From positions 11,244,546 through 11,308,545 of the forward strand of contig NC_135557.1 in the NCBI RefSeq assembly GCF_964340395.1: a stretch of DNA of 64,000 nt, in the 5' to 3' direction. Below, in pieces: positions 47,369 to 61,410 of this stretch (the stretch's first letter is position 1; every line of letters begins with the position of its first letter). The notes under the pieces were generated by a model that saw only the letters and a list, made by a program, of their open reading frames with translations, was not told the DNA's origin and searched no databases. The DNA is from Glandiceps talaboti. Lineage: Eukaryota; Hemichordata; Enteropneusta; Spengelidae. The position numbers and the translations under genes are program-made.

Positions 47369-47374
47369 TTTATT
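47369..47374 (-). promoter_or_regulatory. Poly(A) signal of Ly6 D
   Basis: AATAAA on the minus strand, in the same TGGCAAATAAA context as B and C, 330 nt past the stop. Confidence 0.6.
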
Positions 47375-47703
47375 TGCCAGTCATGTAAAAAGTATGATTT
47401 TGTAGATCACACAAATTGTCACATACATAAAAGGTCTTCCAAATAATTCGAGATTCCAGTATTCAGCAATCAATTCCTAAATACTTCGATTTAGTTGAGT
47501 CGACAGCAACAGAACAGAATGTAATTAAATGTTAGATCAGGAATAAAGCTAAGCAAACATATTTAAAACTGTCTTCGTAATTTTGGCTATATTTTCTGTC
47601 ACGTGATTATTGATTGCGGTTGCCATAACAATAACGTTGTAAACACTAAAATCTAGATCTATCAGCCATTGCCAATTCCGGCGAAAAAAAACGTATGGAC
47701 ATT

Positions 47704-49054
47704 TTAATAAAAACAAACAAGTGAGAAAACAGACGCCATAATGACTGTCAGCGTGGAAATAACCAAGGTAGAGCCGCCATCTTTGTTGTTACAATCATCA
47801 TCTGAACAGCAGCGTCTTACTTCACCTGTCAATCAAGATCACGTGACTCATTAACAAACATAAATCTACATTTAAAAATTATATAAAACTTGATAACACT
47901 TCGTTTTCATATAGTTTTCACTGATTGAATAGATCGAGTCACAAGGTTTGAACTAGAACCCCATAGTGACCTCAATTTACATAGAGCGAACCCTATTGAT
48001 ATTCTAATTTCACTAGGGTACTATTCATGTAAAGATTTCCTAAAAGCAATTTGTATCCCCTAATACATCCATGTTTTGACTATGGAAAAAATGTGTGTAG
48101 GAATCTGATGTGTTATAAAACACGCATTACCGGGCCTTAATTATTCACTAGTTGACCGCATATTACCCCCGTGCTGTTATGTGACATATATTTCCTTTGG
48201 CCTTCAGCCTTGGGAATCAGTTGCTACATAAACAGTCCTAGACAACTCCAAGTGCCTTCATAGTCGGGCATGCGCAGTAAGTGTATGATGTGTGTCACAG
48301 TAGCACAGAAGTCTATGTAATCATTATTTTCCCAGGGTGCTATATCTACTGGTATTAAAAACTTTCGATGAATTGCTAACTGTGGCAAATATAATGAGTT
48401 CACATTTAATGACAATGAAACAATATGGCATGAACAAAATTCACATATTCGAAAATACAGTAGTAGTTGAAATGCTGTAGACTGTGAGACACGTAGTGTC
48501 GCTTCGCCCTCATCGGATTGGTTTAACCGATTTGTGAGGGCACCCCTTCTCGGCGTACCCTTCAGGCTACCTATAGATGCAGCATATTATTTTTCAATGA
48601 ACTCCTGGGTAACGTTGGTGTAGGTATATGTATTCTAAATATCTTACAGTTGCTACTATTTTAACCAAAGTAAAGAAAGACAGCTTACCGTTCCCATTAA
48701 CCATGGTTTCTCCCGCATCACATGAACTGGCACACCAACGAGTCACTGTTATTGGTTTATACAAGGCATATACAACTGTTGTCTGTTGATAAAACGGATT
48801 CAAATTTAAATAGATGACACAGTTAAATAAGAACATCTTAGTTTTCTTTAAAAAGTATGTATTTTCTTCTCTGTATTGTCTATGTATGTATGTATGTATG
48901 TCTGTATGTATGTATGTATGTATGTATGTATGTACGTACGTACGTACGTACGTACGTACGTACGTATGTATGTATGTATGTATGTATGTATGTATGTGTA
49001 TGTATGTATGTATGTATGTATGTATGTATGTATGTATGTATGTATGTATGTATG

Positions 49055-49093
<39 letters not shown>

Positions 49094-50744
49094 GTATGTG
49101 TATTAGTAATAGTGTAAGGGTTGAGGTGGGCTATAACGCGATAAATCAGAACCAATATATCTTAAACCACAAATTTATCTTACCGCACATTGATCTTCCC
49201 CTTCATCACAGGTTTCTGAGTTTGACTCCACTGCGTCGATTTCTTTACAGTTGTCATCGCTACCAATCCCTGACGTGTTCCATACACACTTATAGCATGT
49301 CAGGGAAAGGCCACCTGTAGTAGTACAAATTACAACATTTTAAGATTCTAGTTTCTGTTGTTTCTTGACTGTAAGATACGTCGTGACGTTTCGCCCTCAC
49401 CGGCCTCCTCTCAGGGGTTGGCCGATGTGTGAGGGCGCCCCGTCACGGCGTACTTTACAGACTATATTGTTTCATGCTTCATACGCTGACGCACAAATAA
49501 ACCAGGCAAGGTTTAATACGGTCAAGTTGTATTATCTATCGCACCATAAGTAAGAACTACTACTGCTGCTATGTAAGTGATACGTTCCTCAACGTCATCG
49601 TGGTTAATGATCCACAACTTCTTCCAGGCTCCTTAGGATAATTATTATTCATTAGTTATATTCAGTATATATTGTCACACCCTTTCTCCTTTACATGTTC
49701 TCCGTCAAGTTTCTTTCTATGTTCTATTTGAATGTTCGTAATAGTTCACATTAATTTCAAAATTAATAATATAACTACCCTACAGGATAACTATGTAGTT
49801 CGTGACTAAATCTTATAGCATGCATGCAGTCCATAAGTCCATTGCAACCTATACTTCAATTTCCAACGATGACTTAATGTCACGTGATACTTATTTACTA
49901 GTGTTACTAAGTTTACAAAAACAGAAATACGCTTTCATCTTCGAGCTTTTTTCCATCATTCCGTTACATTTGCCGAGATACTCGGTATTTTTTTTAAATC
50001 GTGTAGTTTATGTTATTATTGATATTGGTGATCTGTGAAGGTCAATATTTGTTAAAAAAATAAGGCAACTGAAGACAGTTAATTTTGTGTGAGCGACATT
50101 AAAGCTTTCGTTATTAAACACATGTGGACTAGTTATCATAATTTGTGATTTTGTTTCAATCGTCCTATTCCATGTAATTGTATCAGTATATTTTTAAACC
50201 GAAACATTCAGAATGTTATCGTAAGACATATATTTACATTTGTCAGAAAAAGGGGTCAAACGTCATGAGTTTTGAACACTTTTGATACACTTTCACGTTA
50301 CACGTACATGCTTCAGTCATCGCTAGTTCATTGGCTGCCTGGGGCCGGGGAAAGGGGCGCCTACTTCCGATAAAGATGACTGAATACAACCAGTGGAAAC
50401 AACCTTGTTTAAAATATGGGGTCAAAAGTCGTACATGCATTCAAAGAGGTGGGTCAAACCTCTACATAATGCTTTAAAAATCAAGACTTAAAAGTCTACA
50501 TGAGTCGAAAAAGGAGGGGGGGGTGCAAAACCGCGGTACATACGTATATACCATTTCTATGGGAGTAACCCCCCCCCCGGGGGGGGGGTCGTTGTACCAC
50601 ATAAAATTTATGACGTGTGTTGCATATCTAAATTTATTCTGAAACAGTGCTTCAAATTCATTTTTATATGCGATTCCTATACTCACCTGTAGCTATCAAT
50701 GCCAATACAATGAGACACACTGCAATCTTGATACTCTGTGCCAT
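47704..50744 (-). CDS. Ly6/uPAR three-finger protein D (complete, inverted)
   Basis: Minus-strand exons 50744..50687, 49314..49184, 48782..48689 and 47825..47704; GT-AG introns in phases 1, 0 and 1; 134 residues. The signal peptide is at residues 1-19 ([19 protein letters not shown]). Ten Cys follow the Ly6 order, from CYKC to CCSDDDCN, with NKDGG and a GPI-type tail ending at LVCFY. It is nearest to gene A (1-485), so A and D are probably an inverted pair. Intron 2 has GTAT/GTAC microsatellites. Introns 1 and 3 each hold a hairpin repeat. Upstream spacer modules are also present in inverted order (51200-56530), which shows that a whole gene unit was copied, not only the exons. Confidence 0.93.
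48480..48568 (-). repeat. Hairpin repeat in intron 3 of Ly6 D
   Basis: CGCCCTCATCGGATTGGTTT faces AACCGATTTGTGAGGGC, with weaker pairing outward to GACTGTGAGACACG and CGTACCCTTCAGGC. Same place as in B and C. Confidence 0.7.
48883..49098 (-). repeat. (GTAT)n with a (GTAC)n core in intron 2 of Ly6 D
   Basis: GTAT units, about eight GTAC units at 48933-48965, then GTAT units again. Confidence 0.97.
49369..49460 (-). repeat. Hairpin repeat in intron 1 of Ly6 D
   Basis: CTGTAAGATACGTCGTGACG pairs with CGTCACGGCGTACTTTACAG, and the inner CGCCCTCACCGGCC with GGCCGATGTGTGAGGGCG. It is a second copy of the intron-3 hairpin in a new place, so the family has moved. Confidence 0.75.
50569..50588. repeat. 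C10-G10 palindrome
   Basis: Ten C followed directly by ten G in intron 1 of gene D, 100 bp from exon 1. Confidence 0.9.
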
Positions 50745-50754
50745 TGTTACGTTT

Positions 50755-51260
50755 GCTAATTAAAAGAAAACGAAAAAAAAAATCATCGGATTATGGTAGC
50801 ATCAAAGTAAGAACAATTGATACACTTTGTCTCAAGTTTCCGTTCAGTTGCTAAGTTTGTTGCAACCATGCTGGACCAAGAAATTATGATACATGACTTT
50901 AATTAAGATAAGCTTAACAAGATTGAATAAGTGTAGTTTCTTGCGATATTTTGTCTATATTAAATGTACTAAAGTACTTGCCACCATGCAGACCTGTGAT
51001 ACAGACATCAAATGTAGACGTCAAAACAATGACACTGGAAATGGCGTCCGTATGTCTGCGTCTGTTTGAAGTATGTTTAAACAGTTTATTACATTCGGAC
51101 AAAATGTAGTAAGAAATTTTGTGATATTGCTATTTTGTATCGATTTCTGAGCGTGGTTGTAACAAACCTAACCTCTGAACAGTATTTCCAGTTGTCGTAT
51201 GTTGTGTACACGTTTTTGGGGAGCTTTCTGTAATTACAAGGGGGTGGGGAAGGCTGCATT
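50755..51260 (-). promoter_or_regulatory. Ly6 D upstream region with a 5'-UTR splice acceptor
   Basis: On the minus strand TTTTCTTTTAATTAG ends at 50756 and is followed by CAAACGTAACA and the ATG, as in B and C. The rest matches the upstream blocks of B and C. 51205-51240 also matches 870-925. Confidence 0.55.
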
Positions 51261-52686
51261 TGGGAGCTTTCCTTCACCAACAGATTCTTCACTGTCATTA
51301 CCGCTTGTTTATCCAACGTTTGTTTAGCGAGTGTTGCCACAGATAATTACATGTACTGTAATTGTCTGTGGTGTTAATTCAGCACAAAAACTGTCCGTGT
51401 CGAGCTGAAAATATTTTTTTTTCTCTTAAATCATTCAAGGTACTGACAGAAATCACCTTTATTTATATAGTAACTACTGGTCTGTCATGCTTATCTCAGA
51501 CAAACTGACTGGTGCCCTGGTTGGTTTGCATAAAGAAGAATGGAAGGCAAATAGTCTGTACATACAATCTGTGTTGCCATAGGTACTGTTTGATTTTAAA
51601 TGTGTAATTTGTCATCTCAACCAAAATTACCTGTTGTAACCTTACGATGTACATATGCAATATCAAATTTAGTTTTAAAACGTAAGTAAACCTTGTCTGA
51701 ATACAACATTTGTCTCGTCATTTTAATTCGTTATATATTCATTTGAGATTTCGTAAGGCCGGCGCTCCGAGCTCGACGGACGTAAGCTAACGGCTAAATC
51801 GTTATCGACATGATTTTTAGCAAAAAACATACAAATATTGGTACCTCTGCACATCGGACCCATAAATCCAAGGATGCATGTACTGTACATTAATGTGTGT
51901 ATTTACTATCTTTGAAAGTAAATAATTATTATGATAACTTTTTGATAGTAGAATGGATGGCAGAACACGTCATTCTGAAAAGTTCAGGGAGAAAAAAAGT
52001 TCGGTAGAACAGGGTTGATTCGGGTCTTTGATCTGCCCAGTCTGACGTCACACATGTGAAGATTTGCACGTATTTATATGATAACAATAAATACTTCATT
52101 TGTTTTAAGGTTTAAAGTTAAGGGTAGTTTCTTCAAATGAAACAAACTTTGTTTATTCGTTATCATAATTTTACTACTAACAAAACAAATGTTGATGATT
52201 CTAATAAATCCGACATCTGTTTTAAAGTTGGAGGTAGTTTTCATACCATCCGTTATACATATGTATATTGACAAATAAAACAAATATGTGTTTATTATTT
52301 ATCAATATTTTACTCATAACAAGTTTCCTTCTTCAATTTTTGATCGTTGAAAAAAAAAGTTTCACTTGTTCTTCTCCAATGTTTAAACTGGATCTAGATC
52401 TGATACTGACAATGACCACATTTAGTCGTAAAATATTTGGAGGTGTTGAACAAAGAGGCGGTGTAAGATGCCTGATAGATATGTCTGAGGGGAGGGAAAA
52501 GGGGAGAGAGGAAGATAGAGGGAAGGTCGGATCGATGGAGAGAAGTGGACCAAAACTCATGATCACTTTCCGTTAAAATCCTTATTATGACGTCTGTAGA
52601 CTGAATCATCCTGACACTTTCAGAAATTTAATTTAATAGACTGCAATATTATCATTTGCAATTGGAAAATATCTACTGCCTTCGTA
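51261..52686 (-). other. Spacer with an inverted M2 copy
   Basis: 52080-52410 matches module M2 on the minus strand (AGATCTAGATCCAGTTTAAAC, TTGTTTATTCGTTATCATAA). 51261-52070 has no match in the window and no supported exon. Confidence 0.5.
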
Positions 52687-52761
52687 CCTCTCTCTCTCTA
52701 CCTCTCTCCCTCCCTCTCTCTCTCTCTCTCCCTCCCCCCTCCCTCCTCTCTCTCCCTCTCT

Positions 52762-52810
<49 letters not shown>

Positions 52811-52872
52811 CCTCCCCTCCCTCACTCCACCCCCCTCCCTCCCTCTCTCCCTCCCTCCCCCCTCTCTCTCAT
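52687..52872 (+). repeat. (CT)n / (CCCT)n microsatellite
   Basis: CT and CCCT runs interleaved over about 185 bp. Confidence 0.95.
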
Positions 52873-52879
52873 TAAATTA

Positions 52880-53600
52880 TAAAAATGTAAAATATTGATA
52901 TTAACAAACAAAGGTTTGTTTTATTTTGTCAACATACACACATATAGCGTGTGGTCTACAAACTACCTTCAACTTTAAAACAGGTGATGTATTTATTAGA
53001 ATATATATTTTGTTAGTCATATCCAATGAGTAATCAAGGTGTTGCCACCATTCATCACTCTAACGTCACTTTAAAGGGAAACAGATTACAACACATTGTC
53101 ACACCCTTGTCACCACATTGTCGTTGAAACATTGTTTTACTGAGTCGTAATGTATCCACGTATAATTGCACCTAGCCTACTATCGATAACGCAATGGCAG
53201 ATGACGGCTTGGGAACGTGGCTCTTTGTAAACGTTTGGGTTTTTAGAGTTGATTTATGTTTTTACACGGCATAATTTTGCGGCAATAGCAAAAATATTGA
53301 GAATGTGGCTCCTAAAAATAAAAGAATTTTTATAAACTCTAGGGTCTAGAGAGTTAACAAAATTTAGGGAGTTAGATTACATGTCATATTTCGACACATT
53401 CAGTACACGACACAGTTAAAAAAAATATTTTAACGATAATGAGGTGAAAAGGGTGTGACAATGTGGTGTGATTTCTGTCACTTTAACATGATGATAGAGT
53501 ATTGAATGGTGGTCAGACCTTGATTACTGATTGGGTATGATTAAGTCATGGTCTAACGCCGCATAATTTTACGCAATTGCCCAAGAAACACCAAATTAAA
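52880..53600. repeat. M2 fragment and an inverted pair of M5
   Basis: 52905-53010 matches M2. M5 lies at 53040-53290 on the plus strand and again at 53384-53525 on the minus strand (CACCATTCAATACTCTATC on that strand), so the two face each other. Confidence 0.7.
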
Positions 53601-53750
53601 AATCTAGTTCATCAACTCTATTGTACTCACACTGGTCCACCGTTGCATCATGGGACTTAATATATATAAATATTGATTAAATTGAATATTCATGATTCTT
53701 AAGTGTTTATTACCTTTATATAACTTGTCAAATGTCCAGATAATTCTAAT

Positions 53751-53756
<6 letters not shown>

Positions 53757-53784
<28 letters not shown>
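53757..53784 (+). repeat. Poly(A) run
   Basis: About 28 A in a row. No recognisable retroposon body precedes it. Confidence 0.9.
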
Positions 53785-53785
<1 letters not shown>

Positions 53786-53809
53786 ATTTGCACTGAATTA
53801 TCGCCATCA

Positions 53810-55540
<1,731 letters not shown>

Positions 55541-56349
55541 TTAACAAAATACAAATAAAAATACATATATTGTAAGGAAATTGTATAATAATTTTGTTGA
55601 GTGTACCATCTCACCTTATCACTCACACTGTCCGTGAATGTTGTTATTAAAATATGATAGTGATGGTAGCAGTGATGATGGTGGTGGTGACGTTTTAGAT
55701 ACTAAATTGTGTATGATTATACGAGAAAGGTAACTAGCCAGTTTTTTTTACTGTTTGTCACTTTAAGTGTACAAATATTGCTTTCTAATACAGTCAAAAT
55801 CATTTAATTTGTTTGTATACATATAACGGGGATATTGATTAACGTTCAGTATATGCAATTGTCATGGGGAGAGTAATGTTTTACAAAATGGGACAAATGG
55901 GAGGGTAACTTTTTACATATAGATAATGGGGGGGGGGTAATGTTTTTCTTAACATACCATGTGTGATTTCCTCCGCCCCCGGTAAATACTGAAGGCTCCC
56001 TTAGCACTAGGCTTCGACGATTAGAGATGATTCGATACCACGTTGCCATCCAAAACAACATCGCCATAAACTCGATCAGACCACTATAGTTCTCTATGTA
56101 GTGGCCTCAGCCTTAACCCAGAGACTCTTTTACGGTACAGTCCAATTCCGCACCTCGCAGTAACGCAGAAGTAATATCAGCTCAGCTGTGGTTTGCAAAA
56201 ATGCCACTGTGTTGGTATAGTGTCAATTGAACTGTCCGATGACAAAGAATCCCGGCAAAGACTAAAGTATGCAGTCGAACATTTCAAGTAACAATTTTCA
56301 AGTTTGTGTTTTGAACAAAAAAAATAATGTATTATATTGTTTGGTGTTC
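55541..56349. other. No feature seen
   Basis: Unique-looking sequence, with a G run near 55929-55937. No gene supported. Confidence 0.45.
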
Positions 56350-56533
56350 CCTCACTCACTCACTCACTCACTCACTCACTCACTCACTCACTCACTCACT
56401 CCCTCGCTCACCCTCTCACTCACTCACTCACTCACTCACTCACTCGCTCACTCACTCACTCACTCACTCACTCACTCACTCACTCGCTCACCCTCTCACT
56501 TACTCACTCACTCACTCACTCACTCTCTCACTA
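56350..56533 (-). repeat. (ACTC)n microsatellite
   Basis: Opposite-strand counterpart of the GAGT tracts at 2937, 13751 and 17470, with two CGCTCACCCTCTC interruptions. Confidence 0.97.
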
Positions 56534-56734
56534 ACTCATCATCACGCTTCGTTGATTTGACCATATCTGTTATTTACAGTATGTTACAGAGCATCGCAGA
56601 CCAGATTTTGAAATAAGAGATTGTTCAAATAAAGACTGTCAACTGTACATATGTTGCATCACATGGTCGATGAGGTAAAGCACAGTAAAGGTACAAAGTA
56701 GCAACTCCGATTCAGAGTCCAAATTCATGCAAAG

Positions 56735-57970
56735 ACGACAGTCATCTTGTCACATCATTCCAGAATAGGAAGTATAGATTCAGCAGCACTTCCAAACTCT
56801 CAATTGCGCCAGGAGTCAAATGCACAGTCAATCGTTCAGACTACTACAGGACTCTCACATTGACTATTCGTTCTGTTGGCTAAGGCTACTACCTGGAGAC
56901 CAGATCTGGTTCAACAAAGGTCATATGCTTGCAGACGGATGAGGCCCAAGTCGAGACTCGATTCTGACATTTTGCTTTTTCATTCTTTAGTTCTGCTTAC
57001 AGACGGAGAAGTAAGCCAGAACTCAATTCTGACAATGTCCTCTCTAGTCCTTCCACTGTACATATACAATGCCAACACCAAGTCCCAAATAGCTCAACAT
57101 TCTAAGCAGGGTACGGTGGCCAAGGCCAAGGGCTAGTCAAATAACACACGTGTTCCGGCATGTTCGTTTAATATTGAATTTGAGTATATACTCATATTAT
57201 AAGTGTCACGTGTTGTTGACAAGCTATGAGGTATGTATGTCAAGACGATTCGGAAGGTCGGGTCTCCAGTTATCAATCTGACAATAAATCCTACCCTGGG
57301 CGGTATTGTCTGAAGATATATATAGCGCCCTACTTCCGACCTGGCAACCAACGTGTACACAAGTCATATTTATATAGCAACAACAAATATGTTTATGAAT
57401 GCAAACAATGAATGACTCAGTCGAGTGCTGGATTTGTTAAACACCTAATGGTTAAATATTTTTCATTTCAAAGTTTTCTACAAAATAAAACGTAGATGAA
57501 TTCTTCTGTTTATCTTGCTAAGAATATCGAAATCAAAATTTAAATAACTTCTCGAATATGGCACAATTTATTTGCATGTAAACGACACGTCCATCATAGT
57601 GACCCATTTCTACCTATATTCTTATATTTTCATTTCTTGACACCAGAGACATTTTTTTAAAAAAAATATGCAGACGGAGGGCTGTTACACTAAATTATTG
57701 ATTTATATCATCGTGAACTTGAATGCGCCTAGACTGTTTAAACTAAACTGTTGCTCAACAGAGAAAACGTCAAGTCCATTCTCTCATAACATATAAAGAG
57801 AGAGAAACCAGGGGTCCCTGAAGGTGCAACATTTTGAAATTTAGGTCAAAATGTTATCAGAATTTTACAGTCCAAAATGGCCGCCGACTAATATGTGTTA
57901 ACGCTATGGTGCAAAAAAGAATGACGTCCACCACATTCCTTTTATTATTTCAAAAAGGACCAGAAGCAAG
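56735..57970 (-). repeat. Inverted partner of 930-2800
   Basis: Reads on the minus strand in the same order as the left block: 57970-56900 against 930-1890, then 56880-56735 against 2630-2800. Identity is moderate, with small indels, so the copies are not recent. Confidence 0.7.
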
Positions 57971-59302
57971 ACGTTTAATTATCAGTTAAATTCGCATGTT
58001 ACAGTTACTATAATATATTTGAAAACAAAACAATATTGTTGCCAAGGCCACCCATTACTGTCTGTGGGATATGACGTGTGTACTCTTGACCCGACCTAGT
58101 TACACGTAGCCAAGTGGACGCTACAAACGGATCAACTCGCGTTGAATATACTTATCAGAGCGGATCGGAAGGAAAATACTACTTATATTTTGCCTAGGCC
58201 AATAGATCACCCCGAATAAGTTACCCCAGTGTGACGTCATATTGTGTGTCAGTCAGTTGCAGTCTTCAAGTTTGATTAAGGGAGTGTAAACGTTTAACTT
58301 CCTAGGGCCGGAGGATATTTTTTTGGTGGGGGGGGGGGTGTCCAATTTTCCCAACGAAAAATAGTAGATGGCGTCCAAAATCTTCGTGTTTCATTATGGG
58401 TTTGAGAGGAGGGTGTTAAAAACAGCCCGCTCTTTCATGCTGAGAAACTTTTATTGGCATCTAAAGTAAAGTAAAATGAATCTCAATTCTGCCAATTCCT
58501 AAAAAACATGACCTAGAGTGTGCATGCGTGTTAACTAAAGATTCGCTGTCTTTGTCATCATGTGATTCATTTTCACTAGCCTAGGTATACCTTACCCCTT
58601 CTAAGATCACATATGTATCAGTTTTATTTTGTTTCTAAGGGAAGTCTAGGAGACTTTTGAGAATGTTTTTTGTTTCGGGTACTTATGCCGGTATATGGAT
58701 CACAGGCTGTCACGAAAGATGACGTACATGCATGTGTGCTTTACTCAGTGTCTGTTTGATAAAGTAAATAGAATCTCTCATTTCATCACTTCCATATTTT
58801 GATGAATGGCTGTGTTTAGCGTCCAAGTAAATACTGGCATACAGAGGCAGTCTGTGACACATTGAGGTCCGTATTTCTACTTTTAAAGTTACAATACAAA
58901 ACACACACATATCTAAGTTGTCAGTCAGTAGCTCACTTTGTCGATAAATGTCGATATTTGCAATAAACTGACGTCATTTGTAATAAATCGTGTGAACGAC
59001 AATTGTGTAATAAAAATTGACGATATTTGTGATAAATTTCAGAAGAAAAAATGTGTTATAAACCTGACAAAATTGTAATAAAATAAAAGTTAAGGACGTT
59101 CCTCGCTGGCTTTCAGAGAAATGCTTTTACTCATCCCAAATTTGGAAGGGAGATAAAATATCGTCATTACAGGATTTCTATATTTTATACAGTTATATAT
59201 GTCGAATAAATTGCCATGTGTAATATCACAATATTCTTGAATAACACCCCCCCCCCCTACCATTCACTGTTAAGTTTTTTATATCGACGATGATTTTCTC
59301 TT
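57971..59302. other. Unique spacer with a decayed short repeat
   Basis: 58940-59085 holds four imperfect units of about 30 bp around GA(C)GATATTTGTGATAAAT. No exon or RNA gene supported. Confidence 0.45.
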
Positions 59303-61376
59303 TCAGATCTTTATTTCATCTGCGAGATCATTTCTGTCGAGCCTCTTTAATGTTGGTTTCAACTCTTTTAATTTATTTCGCGTACTTCCAGTTGATTTAT
59401 TCCACCATGCAGACAAAGTCTGATAAGTCTTTTCGTATAGACTAAGATTTCCAGGATTAGCATCGATTTCGTCAAGTCGACTATCAGGTACGCTCAGCGA
59501 TCGGCCAAGCTGTTTCCATCCTCTACCGAAGTCGATGCTAATCTTGTCAAAGATGTTCGACTTTGCACTTTCAGCCTCCACCTCTGAGTCTGTAGAAATC
59601 AATCAGAGCATACACCAAATTAGTTAGTTAGTTAGTTAGTTAGTTAATTAATTAATTGATTAATTAATTAATTAATTAATTAGCAATCATATCTAATGAC
59701 AAATTACATTTTCAGTTTTCATTAATAATTCGAACATTTGTCTTTTGAGTGGATTTCTCTCGAAATGTGTTTTTTATGGTTTATGTGTGTACTCGTATGC
59801 AGTGGCTGGGAGGAATTGTCAGCACACAAAAAATGTCTATACAAAAATCGCCAACCATCACCACAAATTCTCCGTGTTTATTTAATAAACTTTGAAATTA
59901 AGCCTGTCACAATAGCTTTGACTATTTAAAGCTGTAATTATTTCTCTGGTCAGACAACCAAATTATAGGTTCACTTTCACTGAATATCGTGAAAATACAA
60001 ATTATTAGAAAATGTACATCTATCACACACACACACACACATACACACACACACACATCAGTTGCAGCTAGTGCATATTTAGCAAGCTATTTCATATTAT
60101 AGTTATTAAGGATATCAAATTTTAACACGGAATATTAATCTAGATTATTGGCAAAATATCTAGGATATCTAAAAACACAGACAGTCTCGTTTACCCAGAC
60201 TCTCGCCGCTGGAGACTCTTCTATGAGGCCAACCAGACGAGTCTGGGGAAACCACGTTTCAACTACCCCGCACCGGGGTCAAACAGTACATTTCTTCCAA
60301 GTCACAAATAAGTGGACTTACGAGGCCCGTTTGTTTTAGTTGAGATGTTTGAGATAAATTGTCAAGAAAGTACCTAAATCGTTTAGCTTGCAAAGTTGGG
60401 TGTGAAGTATTCCCCAGCATGCACTGCTCTGATCACACTTTGTGCGCGGGAGAATTGGAATCTCGTTTCCCCAGACTCTCGTTTTGGGTGGTCTCGTAGG
60501 CAAAGCCCTCAGCGACGAGAGGCAAGGTAAAGAGAGACTAAAAACACGGACGAAAATTCCAGAAATATATTGACATCTCATTCAGCTTACCTCAGACCAC
60601 TAATTAGTGGTTTGAGAACTTACCAAGGCTAACGGCGCCCATGCTTCCAGTAATCCTGTCTAAGCCTTCTTCGGTATGAATGCTGTTGATTTTCCGGTAA
60701 AGTTCTAGCAAATTGTCCTCAAAATAACTCTCATTCCAGAACTCGATCAATGCTTCAGCAAACTGGAGTTGTAATGAACTGGCTGAAGTCAAAAAATAAT
60801 ATTGTGTAGATCAGTTGAGAATATACTCTTGTTTCATTAGTTAGTCACGTACGCTCACTTATAAGATATATCATTCCCTGAAATTTATATTCAATCATCT
60901 ATAAACCTAGAAAAATAAAAGTGACATAAGGACCCTAACCACTACGAGTCGCTACACTACAAACCACTAAGGTCACGAATATTTTCCAGCTCAATGAAGA
61001 ACTTTAGTGGCTAATAATACGATTATACCTCCTGAAGCCTACTTCATGAAAATATGGCAAAATATTATATGGCGATTTGGAAAGTTTTGATTCCATTTTC
61101 GAGCACTGCAGAACCTTTGAATTAGTTAGACGTGAGAATTCGTGACGCGGAATTGATAGGGCATGGGAACTCTGATGTTTTTCGAACTCGTTCTACCAAC
61201 TAAGTCTCTGTTACCAAGATTCCTCACCCCGGCGGATGTAGCCCTCAACGGCGAGAGTCTCTCCTTATACCTACATGGTGTGACTAACAGCGATTGGTTC
61301 AACACGGCTTGTTTAAGGTATAACGATTGTCTATTTGATTCCCATATAGGACTGTTATCTCTGATATGTATGTATG

Positions 61377-61410
<34 letters not shown>

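Noticed and set aside
56876-57136. 86-codon frame as a gene
   Set aside because: It lies wholly inside a non-coding block that is repeated in inverted form at 930-1890, where the frame is not kept.
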